64,000 nt of DNA from Treponema bryantii NK4A124 (GTDB lineage: Bacteria > Spirochaetota > Spirochaetia > Treponematales > Treponemataceae): contig NZ_ATWV01000003.1 in assembly GCF_000421345.1 (NCBI RefSeq), positions 186,001 through 250,000 of the forward strand, in the 5' to 3' direction. Below are positions 26,901-34,830 of the stretch, one piece after another. How positions within the stretch are numbered: position 1 is the stretch's first letter; every line of letters begins with the position of its first letter. The notes beneath the pieces are model-generated. The model had not been told where the DNA came from and ran no database searches. It was given only the letters and a program-made list of their open reading frames with translations. Both the position numbers and the translations under genes were made by a program.

Positions 26901-27518
26901 TGAGTCATAAATATTACAGACAACTTTACTTCCACTTGGTGCAGAAACTTCAAGACTTATTTTGCCGTTTGGAGCAGGATTGTCGGCAGGTCTTCCTGTG
27001 GCAGTAGTATATTCCTGAAAATACAGAGTTGTATTTATTACCTGGTCTGAACCAATTGTAAAAGATACATTTTCCTTTTTTGCGTATAATAATTCTTTAT
27101 GACTTGTTTTATCTCTTGCAAAAAAATCAATGGTTTTATTTGTAAAAGAAGCACTTCTGATTGTAAAAGTTACAGAACCTTCCGAAGAATCGTAATCTGC
27201 ACTTGCCTCTCCAAAGGTGTCAGAACAGACTGCATAAAACTCAAAATTAGCAAGTTCAGCAGCAAAGTTCGGATATGCAGATCTGGATAAAGCAGCGGAG
27301 CGGGAAGAAGTAGTAAAACGAGGGGTTACAATAATTTTTAAGGTTCTCTCTTCATTGCTGTTTGTACTTGTTTCGTTTATTAATTCTGTAAGATTTTCTT
27401 CTAAATCTGTTGATGTAAATAATTCGCAGGAAGAAATGGAAAGTAAACCAATACTAAAGAGTATCAGTAAAAAAAGAGAAAGTCGATTTTTCTTTTTTTG
27501 GTTTATTGTCATTTTCAT
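23994..27518 (-). CDS. Large lipoprotein: beta-helix, FGE-sulfatase (C-type lectin) domain and C-terminal DUF1566-like domain
   Basis: 1,174 residues. The lipobox SISSC (Cys31) predicts a lipid-anchored, probably surface-exposed protein. Residues of about 50-320 are beta-rich and may be Ig-like. About 320-555 form a right-handed beta-helix with GGGLYI, GGGINP and GGGFYI turns. About 670-925 are an FGE-sulfatase domain (HETTQGEYELYCKYF, NGWRLPTEIEWEYLARGG, GFNLYDMSGNVWEWTNDW, GFRVVRG). About 926-1174 resemble DUF1566/Lcl (DGWYLPSLAELFEIF, WSSSQY, RIVRSI). A catalytic sulfatase-modifying role is unlikely; ligand binding is more probable. Its ribosome site overlaps the stop of the gene at 27522. 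Confidence 0.78.
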   Translation of the reverse strand: MKMTINQKKKNRLSLFLLILFSIGLLSISSCELFTSTDLEENLTELINETSTNSNEERTLKIIVTPRFTTSSRSAALSRSAYPNFAAELANFEFYAVCSDTFGEASADYDSSEGSVTFTIRSASFTNKTIDFFARDKTSHKELLYAKKENVSFTIGSDQVINTTLYFQEYTTATGRPADNPAPNGKISLEVSAPSGSKVVCNIYDSSATPVLVSGAADSGMAIEISGSTDNARSIQTVAAGIAPGKYTARIFIYKDGNDGTGGTVQSNPDYREEIINVWPGITTNRWYLSDGSKNQTLSITITPGVRFYVKGTNPSGPYATGGVSIDTTSIPGSIKNPFSTINAALAKCTSSTNDYRIIVCGSVEESVQINSSLGAKTITIEGASSFDTDIIQNPAGTSMIPALSINRSDITIKNLQITGGRYGGICLDNINSGEITIDSCKLYQNTYGGGLYISSSTATVKVINCEISHNSSNQYGGGINPCNNCIVEVEDTKILYNNSATCGGGFYIPQDCRLSFKNGIISNNSSTAGGAIGIQQGTFEISGSVYIPYGVEGEFGPGKNDIHNRVTLADSIIIKSKLTPPEEAGGIVGAVTPCWYNTSCPTLITLDSSVTNTTLRKELKKFTLIQDAENPTTTWVFTSTGGLQEAVAFAYPASTAGSFNGSTQISEVFKQNRKIGNIKGIVASDHETTQGEYELYCKYFSGCEPTTAIGKGDYYPVYKVSWYDAIIYCNLRSIDEGYEPVYVVGGKTNPAQWTGIDGNSTEGYCAPSGCTWDVTILADKNGWRLPTEIEWEYLARGGDLTASSYTYSGSNTASDVAWYGKSSGVNKVKQLAPNGFNLYDMSGNVWEWTNDWHSNKEENGGDWIPLDTPTSGCYPDYPAKTNKCRVTKGGGWSGAVTQSPVYNRGSSAPNDRNADMGFRVVRGAQYVGSKLPSVYKEVGDIVFNDGSATPYTSGMSLTPTQISNAAALIYYKGTGLNNSGNTTKVRTLGVGLKRVSGQAWCLESANANSVNITRIQCPPNAGGSAGNYTFASGATKNGSNNLKLIGIELDSDDDTTDLDKYPAFKCAKNYKDVTDTNISGTACEDGWYLPSLAELFEIFAKGKGTGKVFDIDTAIQALGGDQIGSSACWSSSQYASENAAEAGYAYYFSFGIGICSQDPKTETARIVRSIREF

Positions 27519-27521
27519 TTT

Positions 27522-27827
27522 TTATCCTAGTATCTGATACATAAAAATACAATCTTTATCATATTTTGGTTTAACATGATTTTGTAAAAACATTTCAGGT
27601 TCTGGAGGAAGTCTGGAGAATCCCATTTTTTTATAATGCTTCATAAGTTTTTCTTCCGGTAAAGCATAAATATAAATTGCACTTACACCAACATATTTTG
27701 CAAGACAAAGACCATGAGCATTATTACCAGCTTCAAAATTCTTAATTAATTTCAGATTTTCATCTGAATCTAATAGATGCTCAACAGAGAAATCTTTTGT
27801 ATCATAAACAGAAAATTCAACAATCAT
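27522..27827 (-). CDS. Short GNAT-like protein, possible toxin
   Basis: 101 residues. The segment IYIYALPEEKLMKHYKKMGFSRL resembles the last strand-helix-strand of a GNAT acetyltransferase (the YKKMGF element), and NNAHGLCLAKYV could be the acyl-CoA loop, but the canonical R/QxxGxG/A motif is absent and the protein is shorter than a normal GNAT. It starts 2 bp after the stop of a 58-residue gene, an arrangement typical of antitoxin-toxin pairs. The toxin idea is inference from size and layout only. Confidence 0.5.
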   Translation of the reverse strand: MIVEFSVYDTKDFSVEHLLDSDENLKLIKNFEAGNNAHGLCLAKYVGVSAIYIYALPEEKLMKHYKKMGFSRLPPEPEMFLQNHVKPKYDKDCIFMYQILG

Positions 27828-27829
27828 TT

Positions 27830-28006
27830 CTAATTCCCTTTTTTCAGTAATTTTCTGTCTTTTTCATGTTCTTTTTTTATCCATTTTTCAAAGTGAGCTA
27901 CTTCCTTATCGAGCTCAGTAAAATCTGGACGAGGCGTATTTTTAATAAAATTCCATGCTGGACTATTATTAAGCATTTCTGAATATTCTTTAGTTATGCA
28001 TCTCAT
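27830..28006 (-). CDS. Small charged protein, possible antitoxin
   Basis: 58 residues beginning MRCITKEYSEMLNNSPAW and ending in a Lys/Glu-rich helix (HFEKWIKKEHEKDRKLLKKGN in part). The ribosome site TAGGAGG is 7 nt before the ATG. Located immediately upstream of and probably co-translated with the GNAT-like gene. No family recognised. Confidence 0.6.
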   Translation of the reverse strand: MRCITKEYSEMLNNSPAWNFIKNTPRPDFTELDKEVAHFEKWIKKEHEKDRKLLKKGN

Positions 28007-28030
28007 ATCAAAACCTCCTATTTATAATAT

Positions 28031-28036
28031 ATTATA
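28031..28036 (-). promoter_or_regulatory. -10 box upstream of the small two-gene cassette
   Basis: Perfect TATAAT on the minus strand, 24 nt upstream of the ATG at 28006, with TAGGAGG in between. No clear -35 box, so moderate support only. Confidence 0.45.
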
Positions 28037-28063
28037 CAAAAAGTAGTTTTTCCACTTTTTTTG

Positions 28064-28121
28064 TGGATTGCAAGGTCGCCCTTCGGCTCCGCTCAGGGAA
28101 CGCTACGCTCTTTGCAATGAC
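28064..28121. repeat. Palindromic element B1
   Basis: Begins TGGATTGCAAGGTCGC and ends TTTGCAATGAC: the arms GGATTGC...GCAATGAC of the B family, here with an expanded centre containing CGCTCAGGGAACGCTACGCTC. It lies directly after the stop (28124) of the second FGE lipoprotein gene. Confidence 0.65.
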
Positions 28122-28123
28122 GG

Positions 28124-31100
28124 TTAGTCTGAAGAACGGACTACACGGAAGCCGTAGCGGCTGTTGGTCCTTTTATACACTTCCATACTGGCCCGAGCGG
28201 ATAATTTCACAGAAGACTCTTCATTGTCCCAAGTACCTCCACGTAGGACACGATTATCGCCGGAAGCGGCTCCGGTGGCCTCCGATGTTGAACTTATACT
28301 TCCGTACCAATCCCAGCACCATTCCCCTACATTTCCACTCATATCGTAAAGTCCAAGGCTGTTAGCAGCTTTACCTTTTACTTCGTGAGCCTTACTACTG
28401 CTGTTAGTTGAGTACCATGCCACATCCCCTGGTGTATCACTTCCGCTATAAGTTGTCTGTGTTCCAGTAAGATTGCCACCACGTGCAAGGAATTCCCATT
28501 CAACTTCTGTTGGAAGACGCCAGCCATCCGCATTCTGGTCAAAGGTTATTCCGTTCCATGTTGTATTACTGCTTGAAGGTCCACAGTATTTTCCGTCTGT
28601 TACCTGAATTCCATCCCACTTAGTAGGATCTTTTTCTCCACCAATAGAATATACACAATGACTAAGCCCTAGTGACAGGTCATTTATTGTCTTAAGGTTG
28701 CAGTAAACAATTGCATCATACCAGTTTACATAGTATGCAGGGTAATTCGAACCATCGCCATAAGTTTCAGAAGGTTGATCACCACCGAATTTACAATAAG
28801 TTGTATATTCACCCTGGGTAACTTCGTGATCGCTGGCAATAAGGCTCTTTATAGTTCCTATATTTCTTCCACTAATAAATACACTTGAATTTGTAACAGC
28901 TGAACTTCCATCAAAAGTAGATTGAGGAGCCTGAATAAGTCCTGTTCCGACATAAGTTACTCCACCTTCCGGCCAGTAGTCGTAGCTGTAGGCGGTTGTA
29001 TCATCAACTTTAATATTGAACTTAACATAGAATGGAGTTCCGCTTGGTGGATCAAGGTAGGTCGGGTATGTAAAGCTTAAGGTGTTTTCAGTCTTTACAC
29101 AATCGGCACCTTCGTAAATGCCAACTTCAATTGAATCAGAAAGAATAGCAGGTGCTGTAGTTCCCGGCCAAATTGAGGCTCCACTAAGATCTTTTACTGT
29201 AATATTGATTGTGCGACTTGAGCCGCTTACGGTCTGGCTCCACTTGCAGACATAATTGCCCGGGAAGCCTGGGGTTACGGTTACGGTGCCTGGGATTGGT
29301 TTGATGTAACCTTCATCATCAATTACATAATTTGAATTATACAGTTCGAAATAGTCTTTAACAGTTGAAAGACTTGTTGAAAGACTCGAGAAATCAAAAA
29401 TCTGTCTGTCAAAAACAGGAGCTGAAGAAGAGTCGGAATAATATTCATAAGGATAGATTATTATTTTATTACTTGTTGTAGTAATAGAAAAATCAGAATT
29501 TATTTTGATTGGATGATTGGTATCATTATCAATATAGAAATCATTATCATAAGAACCATCGCTTATTGAAGTTTCTCCTGCTAATGTCATTTTTCCAACA
29601 TTATAAATAATATTTCCGTCAGAATTTGCATAATTGTTCGCAAAGGAATTATTATTTAACAAAAGAGCATTCGTTGTGGCCATATTATAAATAGCACCAC
29701 CGTCATAAGAAGCGTAATTAGAAAGGAAACTTGATTGTTGGAAGAGGATATTAGAATCACTAGTTGCATATAATGCACCACCTTCATAATTTGAGTGGTT
29801 ATAAGACAATTCAACATCATCTGCAATAATTTTTCCAGACGACCATATAGCACCGCCTACATCTGACTGACATTGTGTAATTGTGGAATCCTTAATCTCT
29901 AGAACTCCACCTTTGATTACTTCAATAGTTTTAGCATTTTGAGCTTTTGTACAATCATTATTCCTTATGGTAGTATTCTGAAGCATTTTTAAGGTAACAC
30001 CATTAGATACTTTTATAAGACCTGTTTCTGCTATTATACCAACATTTGTACTGTCATTGACATTTATATTTTCTGCCAAAGGCTGCGTAACATCAGCATT
30101 ATCACGCCAGTCCGCACCACCATCAATAATTATGTTATTTAATGTTATTTCTCCACTTGCAGGTTTAAGAAGGTAATCATTTTTGAAGTTTGAATATCTT
30201 TTAAGTATTGCTCCACCATAATAGCCGCCATTAGCAGAAGACAATGACAAACCAGACAAATCACCAATATCACTGGTGAGAGAAGACTTAACATACAAAA
30301 CAGGATTTTTACTTGAATCTGCATTTTTGAGCCACTTGAGAGCATTTTCTACTGTCTTTGCCGGTGTTGAAGGATTAAACGGAATATTGTTTTCATCACT
30401 AGTTATTGAAGGATCAATATACGCAATATGTGATTTAACAGTAACATAAATATCAGTATCAGTAGTAACTGTTGCAGGAATAATGTAATTTGAGCCGTTA
30501 CTTGTAAGGACTGTTCCTGTTCCGCTTATTGTTCCCATAGTATAACCTGCAAGAGTTATATGCTCACCATTTTCATTCTCTATATATTGAGACGGTAATT
30601 CTGTTTCGTGACCTTGTGTATGACTTTGTACTAATCCCCATTCTTCGCACTGGTCTTCTGTAAGTTCAATACAATCGCTGTCTGCAGTCGCTGCCTGGTT
30701 TGCAAGATAATATGTGATTGCGCAGACTCTGTTCCATTTTGCGTAAAAGTTTTTATCAGTAAGAGAAGTTTCTGTATTAACATTAAATTCAGTAACCGGG
30801 CCGTCTGTTAATCCAGAATCTTTATACCAGCCGACAAATTCATAACCGGCACGACGCAGTGTTGGCAAGTCGATAGTACCGGAGTGAAGTGAATATTTTT
30901 CAACATAGGAACCAGTCAGAATAGATCCGCCGTCTGCATGATATTCGATATTATGTAGATTATTTAAATCTATATAGCGGGAAGCAGAACTTGTAAAGCC
31001 GCCTTTTACACGGACAATTTCGCTGTAGGTATTTAAGAGAATATCTCCAGCTGCCCAAAATTTTATCTCTATTCGATAGGTTCCTTTTGCTACCGGATTA

Positions 31101-31744
31101 CTTGCGGCATCCCGTGTAAAACTAACTGATTTTGCAGGGCTTGTTGCTACAGTAAGATCTCCCGAAGCAGCTACTGTTTCTGTGGGAAAGTTCAGGAGTC
31201 TGTAACTTGCGGCAACCGCGTCACCTTCAAATTCTACATAAAGAGAAATACCGCCTTCTGTCGAGCTTGTTGAAAGAGTAAAGCTAACCGGCGTTACGGT
31301 GCCAGACACAACTTCTATAGATTCTGTCTCTGAAGTAAAGGTCTTTCCATTATTAACTACGGTAAGTGTAAGGTCCCAGTAACCTAACTCCAGCAAAACA
31401 GAGCTTACACTATAATAACTGCTCCATTCCTGAAGGGTTCTTGTACTTCCGTTATGGGTTCCGCTGAGCACTACCCTTGTAATTGTGTCGTAGCTGATTT
31501 CCGGTAAAACTGTTCTGGAAGAAGAGCCCGCTATCTGGTCCGGATTTATTCTAATCTGGATTGAACCTTTATTAGAAGTCTCCGGTTTCGCTGCTGCTTC
31601 ACTTGTCTGTTGAGTTTCTATAAGTTCAGAAGGTTCATCTGTAATGGCGTTTTCGCAGGAAGAAAAGGTGGCTGCAAAGAAAGCTGCCAGCAAAATCAGT
31701 AAGAAAGAGAAAAATCTGAATTTTGTTTTAATCATTTTCTTCAT
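28124..31744 (-). CDS. Large lipoprotein: InlB-type repeat, beta-helix with GGA motifs, C-terminal FGE-sulfatase domain
   Basis: 1,206 residues. Lipobox TFSSC (Cys30). About 260-340 is an InlB/Listeria-Bacteroides repeat (AGYEFVGWYKDSGLTDGPV, FYAKW). About 520-755 is a beta-helix with GGAIWSS, GGALYAT and GGAIYNM turns reminiscent of chlamydial Pmp repeats. About 955-1206 is an FGE-sulfatase fold ending at the C-terminus in RVLRGGTWDNEESS... and YGFRVVRSSD. The start at 31744 begins the signal peptide; AGGAG of its ribosome site overlaps the stop of the upstream gene. The C-terminal position of the lectin fold matches the variable proteins of Treponema diversity-generating retroelements. Confidence 0.78.
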   Translation of the reverse strand: MKKMIKTKFRFFSFLLILLAAFFAATFSSCENAITDEPSELIETQQTSEAAAKPETSNKGSIQIRINPDQIAGSSSRTVLPEISYDTITRVVLSGTHNGSTRTLQEWSSYYSVSSVLLELGYWDLTLTVVNNGKTFTSETESIEVVSGTVTPVSFTLSTSSTEGGISLYVEFEGDAVAASYRLLNFPTETVAASGDLTVATSPAKSVSFTRDAASNPVAKGTYRIEIKFWAAGDILLNTYSEIVRVKGGFTSSASRYIDLNNLHNIEYHADGGSILTGSYVEKYSLHSGTIDLPTLRRAGYEFVGWYKDSGLTDGPVTEFNVNTETSLTDKNFYAKWNRVCAITYYLANQAATADSDCIELTEDQCEEWGLVQSHTQGHETELPSQYIENENGEHITLAGYTMGTISGTGTVLTSNGSNYIIPATVTTDTDIYVTVKSHIAYIDPSITSDENNIPFNPSTPAKTVENALKWLKNADSSKNPVLYVKSSLTSDIGDLSGLSLSSANGGYYGGAILKRYSNFKNDYLLKPASGEITLNNIIIDGGADWRDNADVTQPLAENINVNDSTNVGIIAETGLIKVSNGVTLKMLQNTTIRNNDCTKAQNAKTIEVIKGGVLEIKDSTITQCQSDVGGAIWSSGKIIADDVELSYNHSNYEGGALYATSDSNILFQQSSFLSNYASYDGGAIYNMATTNALLLNNNSFANNYANSDGNIIYNVGKMTLAGETSISDGSYDNDFYIDNDTNHPIKINSDFSITTTSNKIIIYPYEYYSDSSSAPVFDRQIFDFSSLSTSLSTVKDYFELYNSNYVIDDEGYIKPIPGTVTVTPGFPGNYVCKWSQTVSGSSRTINITVKDLSGASIWPGTTAPAILSDSIEVGIYEGADCVKTENTLSFTYPTYLDPPSGTPFYVKFNIKVDDTTAYSYDYWPEGGVTYVGTGLIQAPQSTFDGSSAVTNSSVFISGRNIGTIKSLIASDHEVTQGEYTTYCKFGGDQPSETYGDGSNYPAYYVNWYDAIVYCNLKTINDLSLGLSHCVYSIGGEKDPTKWDGIQVTDGKYCGPSSSNTTWNGITFDQNADGWRLPTEVEWEFLARGGNLTGTQTTYSGSDTPGDVAWYSTNSSSKAHEVKGKAANSLGLYDMSGNVGEWCWDWYGSISSTSEATGAASGDNRVLRGGTWDNEESSVKLSARASMEVYKRTNSRYGFRVVRSSD

Positions 31745-31754
31745 AACTTTTCTC

Positions 31755-33230
31755 CTAGTTCTTTGTGAGAGTTCCCTGCCATGAGTAGTAATCTGAACCA
31801 CTCTTTACTACAAGCATAACAGTATAATCACCAGGTAATAATGCTGAAGTAGACATTGTAAAGGTATTAGTTGCAGATGATGATTGATAATCGCCATCGA
31901 AATACCATCTGTATTCATCGTATCCGCTTGTTGCTGTAAAGGTTACTGAGCTTCCACTTGTAGAAGATGGTCCACTTACTAATCCTGGAATATCAGAATC
32001 AGGGCTCTCTTCAAAAGTAAAGTCTGCACTTACTTCTCCTCCAGGAATAATCATATCATCCCAGTATACATAGAAGGTCTTGCTTGAATTAAGGGTAATA
32101 TAGTTACTGCCTTCCCAATGTTCCGGTGAAGTGCTTACATTGTGCCAGCCCCATCTTCCGTAAGTCACAGCTGGTCTACCCTGCCAGTCGAGGCCAACAG
32201 AAGAAGATTCATCATAACCAAGGACAGTCTTACCCTGAGGCTTCCATACTTCTCCAAGATCTGTATACCAGTTACCTTCGTTACTTAAAACACGGCCTAC
32301 AGAATAATGGGCACCATTACCCATACGGGCTGTAGCATTAGGGAATACACCGTATTTGTCTATATATGTTATAGTTACTACATCAGTAGACCAAACCGCA
32401 TAAAGGTCCATGTCCTGTGTGATTGTGAATCTGTCTCCTGCATATTTTGTAACTCCGCCACTTGGAGAATCAGCCCAGCCAACAAAGCCATAACCGCTGC
32501 GTTCACCAAACATACAGTCTGAAATTTCATTTTCCATATTGATTTCATATTCACGCCAGTTTTCTTCATCCGAACCGTCATTTTTATGATAGGTAATTGT
32601 TCTAACCTCTACCCAGCGGGCATAAAGGGTCATAGAATCTTCAACTGGCTTAGAAAAGTCATACCACTGTGTAAGCTCAGGGTCTGTACACCAATTCCAC
32701 AAACGGTATTCGCCCTGTCTTGTTTCAATCCTCGGCCATTCCAGTAAATCGCCTGCCGGCATAACTACATCTTCAATTTCAAGTCCCGGCCAGTTGGTTA
32801 CAAATTTAATTATACATTTCTTTTTCCAGACGGCGTAAAGACTTTCATCTGTAATTCCGGGTCTTACTGTCTGTATGTAATTTTTTTCATTAAAAGTAAA
32901 ATAATCCGGCATTTCTGTTGAACCGGTTTGAGTATTACAAAGATACTGCCAGCCTACAAGAAGTGTATCTTCATGTTCATATACAGGAAATCTTGAATTT
33001 GAAATTGTTTTTCCGGTTATAAGAGTCTGATCAATATGCTGAGATTCAAGATCCGGATATTCATAAAAAGAATAGGTTACACCAATATCTTCTTCCAGTT
33101 GAGTACGAATATCTCCGTTAAAATCAATATCACCAAAATTAAAGCCGTTACAAGATATAAATGTAATTAATAGAAGAGATGTGAAAAATAGAGAAAGTTT
33201 AACTTTTGAATGTTTGAAAATCTCACGCAT
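31755..33230 (-). CDS. InlB-repeat lipoprotein
   Basis: 491 residues. Lipobox ITFISC (Cys27). Three or four Listeria-Bacteroides (InlB B) repeats are visible, ending in LYAVWKK, LYARWVEV and LYAVWSTD, with the preceding GWxxxP/GYGFVGW elements. The C-terminal 90 residues look like a PKD/Ig-like domain (SGYDEYRWYFDGDYQSSS, LLPGDYTVMLVVKSGS). Such proteins are usually exposed on the surface and bind other molecules. Its stop overlaps the ribosome site of the next FGE lipoprotein gene, so the two are in one operon. Confidence 0.72.
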   Translation of the reverse strand: MREIFKHSKVKLSLFFTSLLLITFISCNGFNFGDIDFNGDIRTQLEEDIGVTYSFYEYPDLESQHIDQTLITGKTISNSRFPVYEHEDTLLVGWQYLCNTQTGSTEMPDYFTFNEKNYIQTVRPGITDESLYAVWKKKCIIKFVTNWPGLEIEDVVMPAGDLLEWPRIETRQGEYRLWNWCTDPELTQWYDFSKPVEDSMTLYARWVEVRTITYHKNDGSDEENWREYEINMENEISDCMFGERSGYGFVGWADSPSGGVTKYAGDRFTITQDMDLYAVWSTDVVTITYIDKYGVFPNATARMGNGAHYSVGRVLSNEGNWYTDLGEVWKPQGKTVLGYDESSSVGLDWQGRPAVTYGRWGWHNVSTSPEHWEGSNYITLNSSKTFYVYWDDMIIPGGEVSADFTFEESPDSDIPGLVSGPSSTSGSSVTFTATSGYDEYRWYFDGDYQSSSATNTFTMSTSALLPGDYTVMLVVKSGSDYYSWQGTLTKN

Positions 33231-33252
33231 TTAATCTACTCTCCATATCATA

Positions 33253-34830
33253 CTAGAATCTTACTCCTATTCCTAAATAAGGATTAAGGATTCCAATATT
33301 TAAGTCTGGAATAAACAGATTATAAAAATCTGCTCCTATTTCCATCATAAACATTGCTGATGGAATAATTAAAACAGAAAGACCACCGCCTGCAGTGAAA
33401 TAGCCGAAATTCAAAGTCTTATTCTGTTTATTATTTTCGTAAATTTCCGAATAGTCAAGTCTTTCCTGAACAAGGGCTATACCGCCCCCTCCTTTGACCT
33501 GCCACCAAACTTTTTTAGATTTAAAGCGGAATCTTAAAACAAGATTATCCTGCAGCATAAGTGTATTAAGATCCAGCTTGTAATATTCATTTTCATTATT
33601 AAAGCGGCTTGCAATGCCGTTAAGTTCCATACCAAAGCGAAGCTTTTCTGTATGAACAGGAAGCCAGCCAATTTGTGCAGTAAGAGACAGATTTAATAAA
33701 TTTTTTTCAACATAATCATCAAAGAAGTCGCTGTCATATATTGGCATTGCAGTACCGGCTCCTGCTATTACGTAGAACTTGCGGTCGTAGTTGAGCCATT
33801 GTTCGCGGCGTTTTGCTTTTTCTTCTTCCTTAGCCTTTTCTTCCTCTTCTTTTGCAAGGCGTTCTTCTTCCTCGCGGGCTAAGCGCTCTTCCTCTTCGCG
33901 GGCAAGACGTTCCTCTTCTTCTTTTTGTCTGCGTTCTTCTTCAAGTGCTGCTTCCTGGGCGGCTTTTTCTGCAGCCATTTTTTCCATTTCTTCTCGAACT
34001 GCCTGTTCGATTGCAAGTCGCTGGGCTTCTTTTTCTGCTTCTTCGCGGGCCAGGCGTTCTGCTTCTGCCTTTGCCTTTTCTTCTGCTTCTTTTGCTAATC
34101 TTTCCTGTTCAAGACGTTCTTTTTCCTTACGTTCGGCTTCTGCTTTGGCAGCGGCTAGGCGCTCTTCTTTAATTGTATCTTTTACTTCAAAGCTTTCTGT
34201 CTCTGTTGAAAGTCCACTTGGGTTAGTAATAACTAACTTCCACTTACCTTCAGGAACATCTGTAAAGCGGACTTTATTTGCAGCATGTGTTTCTGAGGCT
34301 GAAAGTCCAACCGCAGGGGCACCCGCTGCAGCAGAAAGAATAAGTTTTCCCGGAATGCGGGCTTTTGTTTCCATATTAACAAGTTCTGCTTTTGAATCTG
34401 AAGTTACGTCTGCAACATTCACATCAAGTTCAAGAGATTTTCCGTCTTCTGCAAGGGACTCAAGTTTTTTCTCATGTTTAATTTCCGGCTGTTTGGCAAT
34501 TGCAACTTCGAAGTTTACCCAGCCTGTAGAAACTGCCTCGCGGCCAAGGAAGTCGTAGGCGGTGATGCGGTAACGGTAGGTACCTTCTTTTAAGGCAAGA
34601 CTAACAGAACTTTCTTCTGTCGTTAGAGACTGAATGATCTGACCGCTGCTATTTTGAATTTCTACTTTATATTCTAGTACGTTAGGGTCACTGCTCCACT
34701 GGAGAGTTTGCTTAAACTTTTGGGCAGCACCAGATGACGACTGAGCAGACAAATGTCCTGTTGTCAGGAGCATGATACAGAAAATTGCAGTGAGGATTTT
34801 AGCTGTTCGGTTTAATAAATTATTCTTCAC
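33253..34830 (-). CDS. Exported coiled-coil protein with C-terminal beta-barrel-like domain
   Basis: 525 residues. Signal peptide with hydrophobic run AKILTAIFCIMLLTTGHLSA. About 35-215 hold FN3/Ig-like strands (SVSLALKEGTYRYRITAYDF). About 220-350 is a long charged coiled coil made of repeated EEERLAREE units. The last 170 residues contain amphipathic strands and end in LGIGVRF, an aromatic C-terminus typical of outer-membrane barrels. A periplasm-spanning outer-membrane anchor is a reasonable inference. The start overlaps the end of the FecR gene by 11 bp. Confidence 0.68.
   Translation of the reverse strand: MKNNLLNRTAKILTAIFCIMLLTTGHLSAQSSSGAAQKFKQTLQWSSDPNVLEYKVEIQNSSGQIIQSLTTEESSVSLALKEGTYRYRITAYDFLGREAVSTGWVNFEVAIAKQPEIKHEKKLESLAEDGKSLELDVNVADVTSDSKAELVNMETKARIPGKLILSAAAGAPAVGLSASETHAANKVRFTDVPEGKWKLVITNPSGLSTETESFEVKDTIKEERLAAAKAEAERKEKERLEQERLAKEAEEKAKAEAERLAREEAEKEAQRLAIEQAVREEMEKMAAEKAAQEAALEEERRQKEEEERLAREEEERLAREEEERLAKEEEEKAKEEEKAKRREQWLNYDRKFYVIAGAGTAMPIYDSDFFDDYVEKNLLNLSLTAQIGWLPVHTEKLRFGMELNGIASRFNNENEYYKLDLNTLMLQDNLVLRFRFKSKKVWWQVKGGGGIALVQERLDYSEIYENNKQNKTLNFGYFTAGGGLSVLIIPSAMFMMEIGADFYNLFIPDLNIGILNPYLGIGVRF

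Noticed and set aside
23994-27518. Catalytic formylglycine-generating enzyme
   Set aside because: The FGE-sulfatase fold is inside a lipid-anchored protein with beta-helix; no sulfatase gene is nearby, so a binding role is more likely.
28039-28062. Terminator formed by AAAAAGT/ACTTTTT
   Set aside because: Weak AT-only stem located upstream of the small gene pair, where it more likely belongs to the promoter region.
33791-34558. 255-residue Ser/Ala-rich open frame on the plus strand
   Set aside because: Antisense to the coiled-coil gene; the EEERLAREE repeats read backwards give Ser/Ala/Arg runs. No ribosome site or domain.
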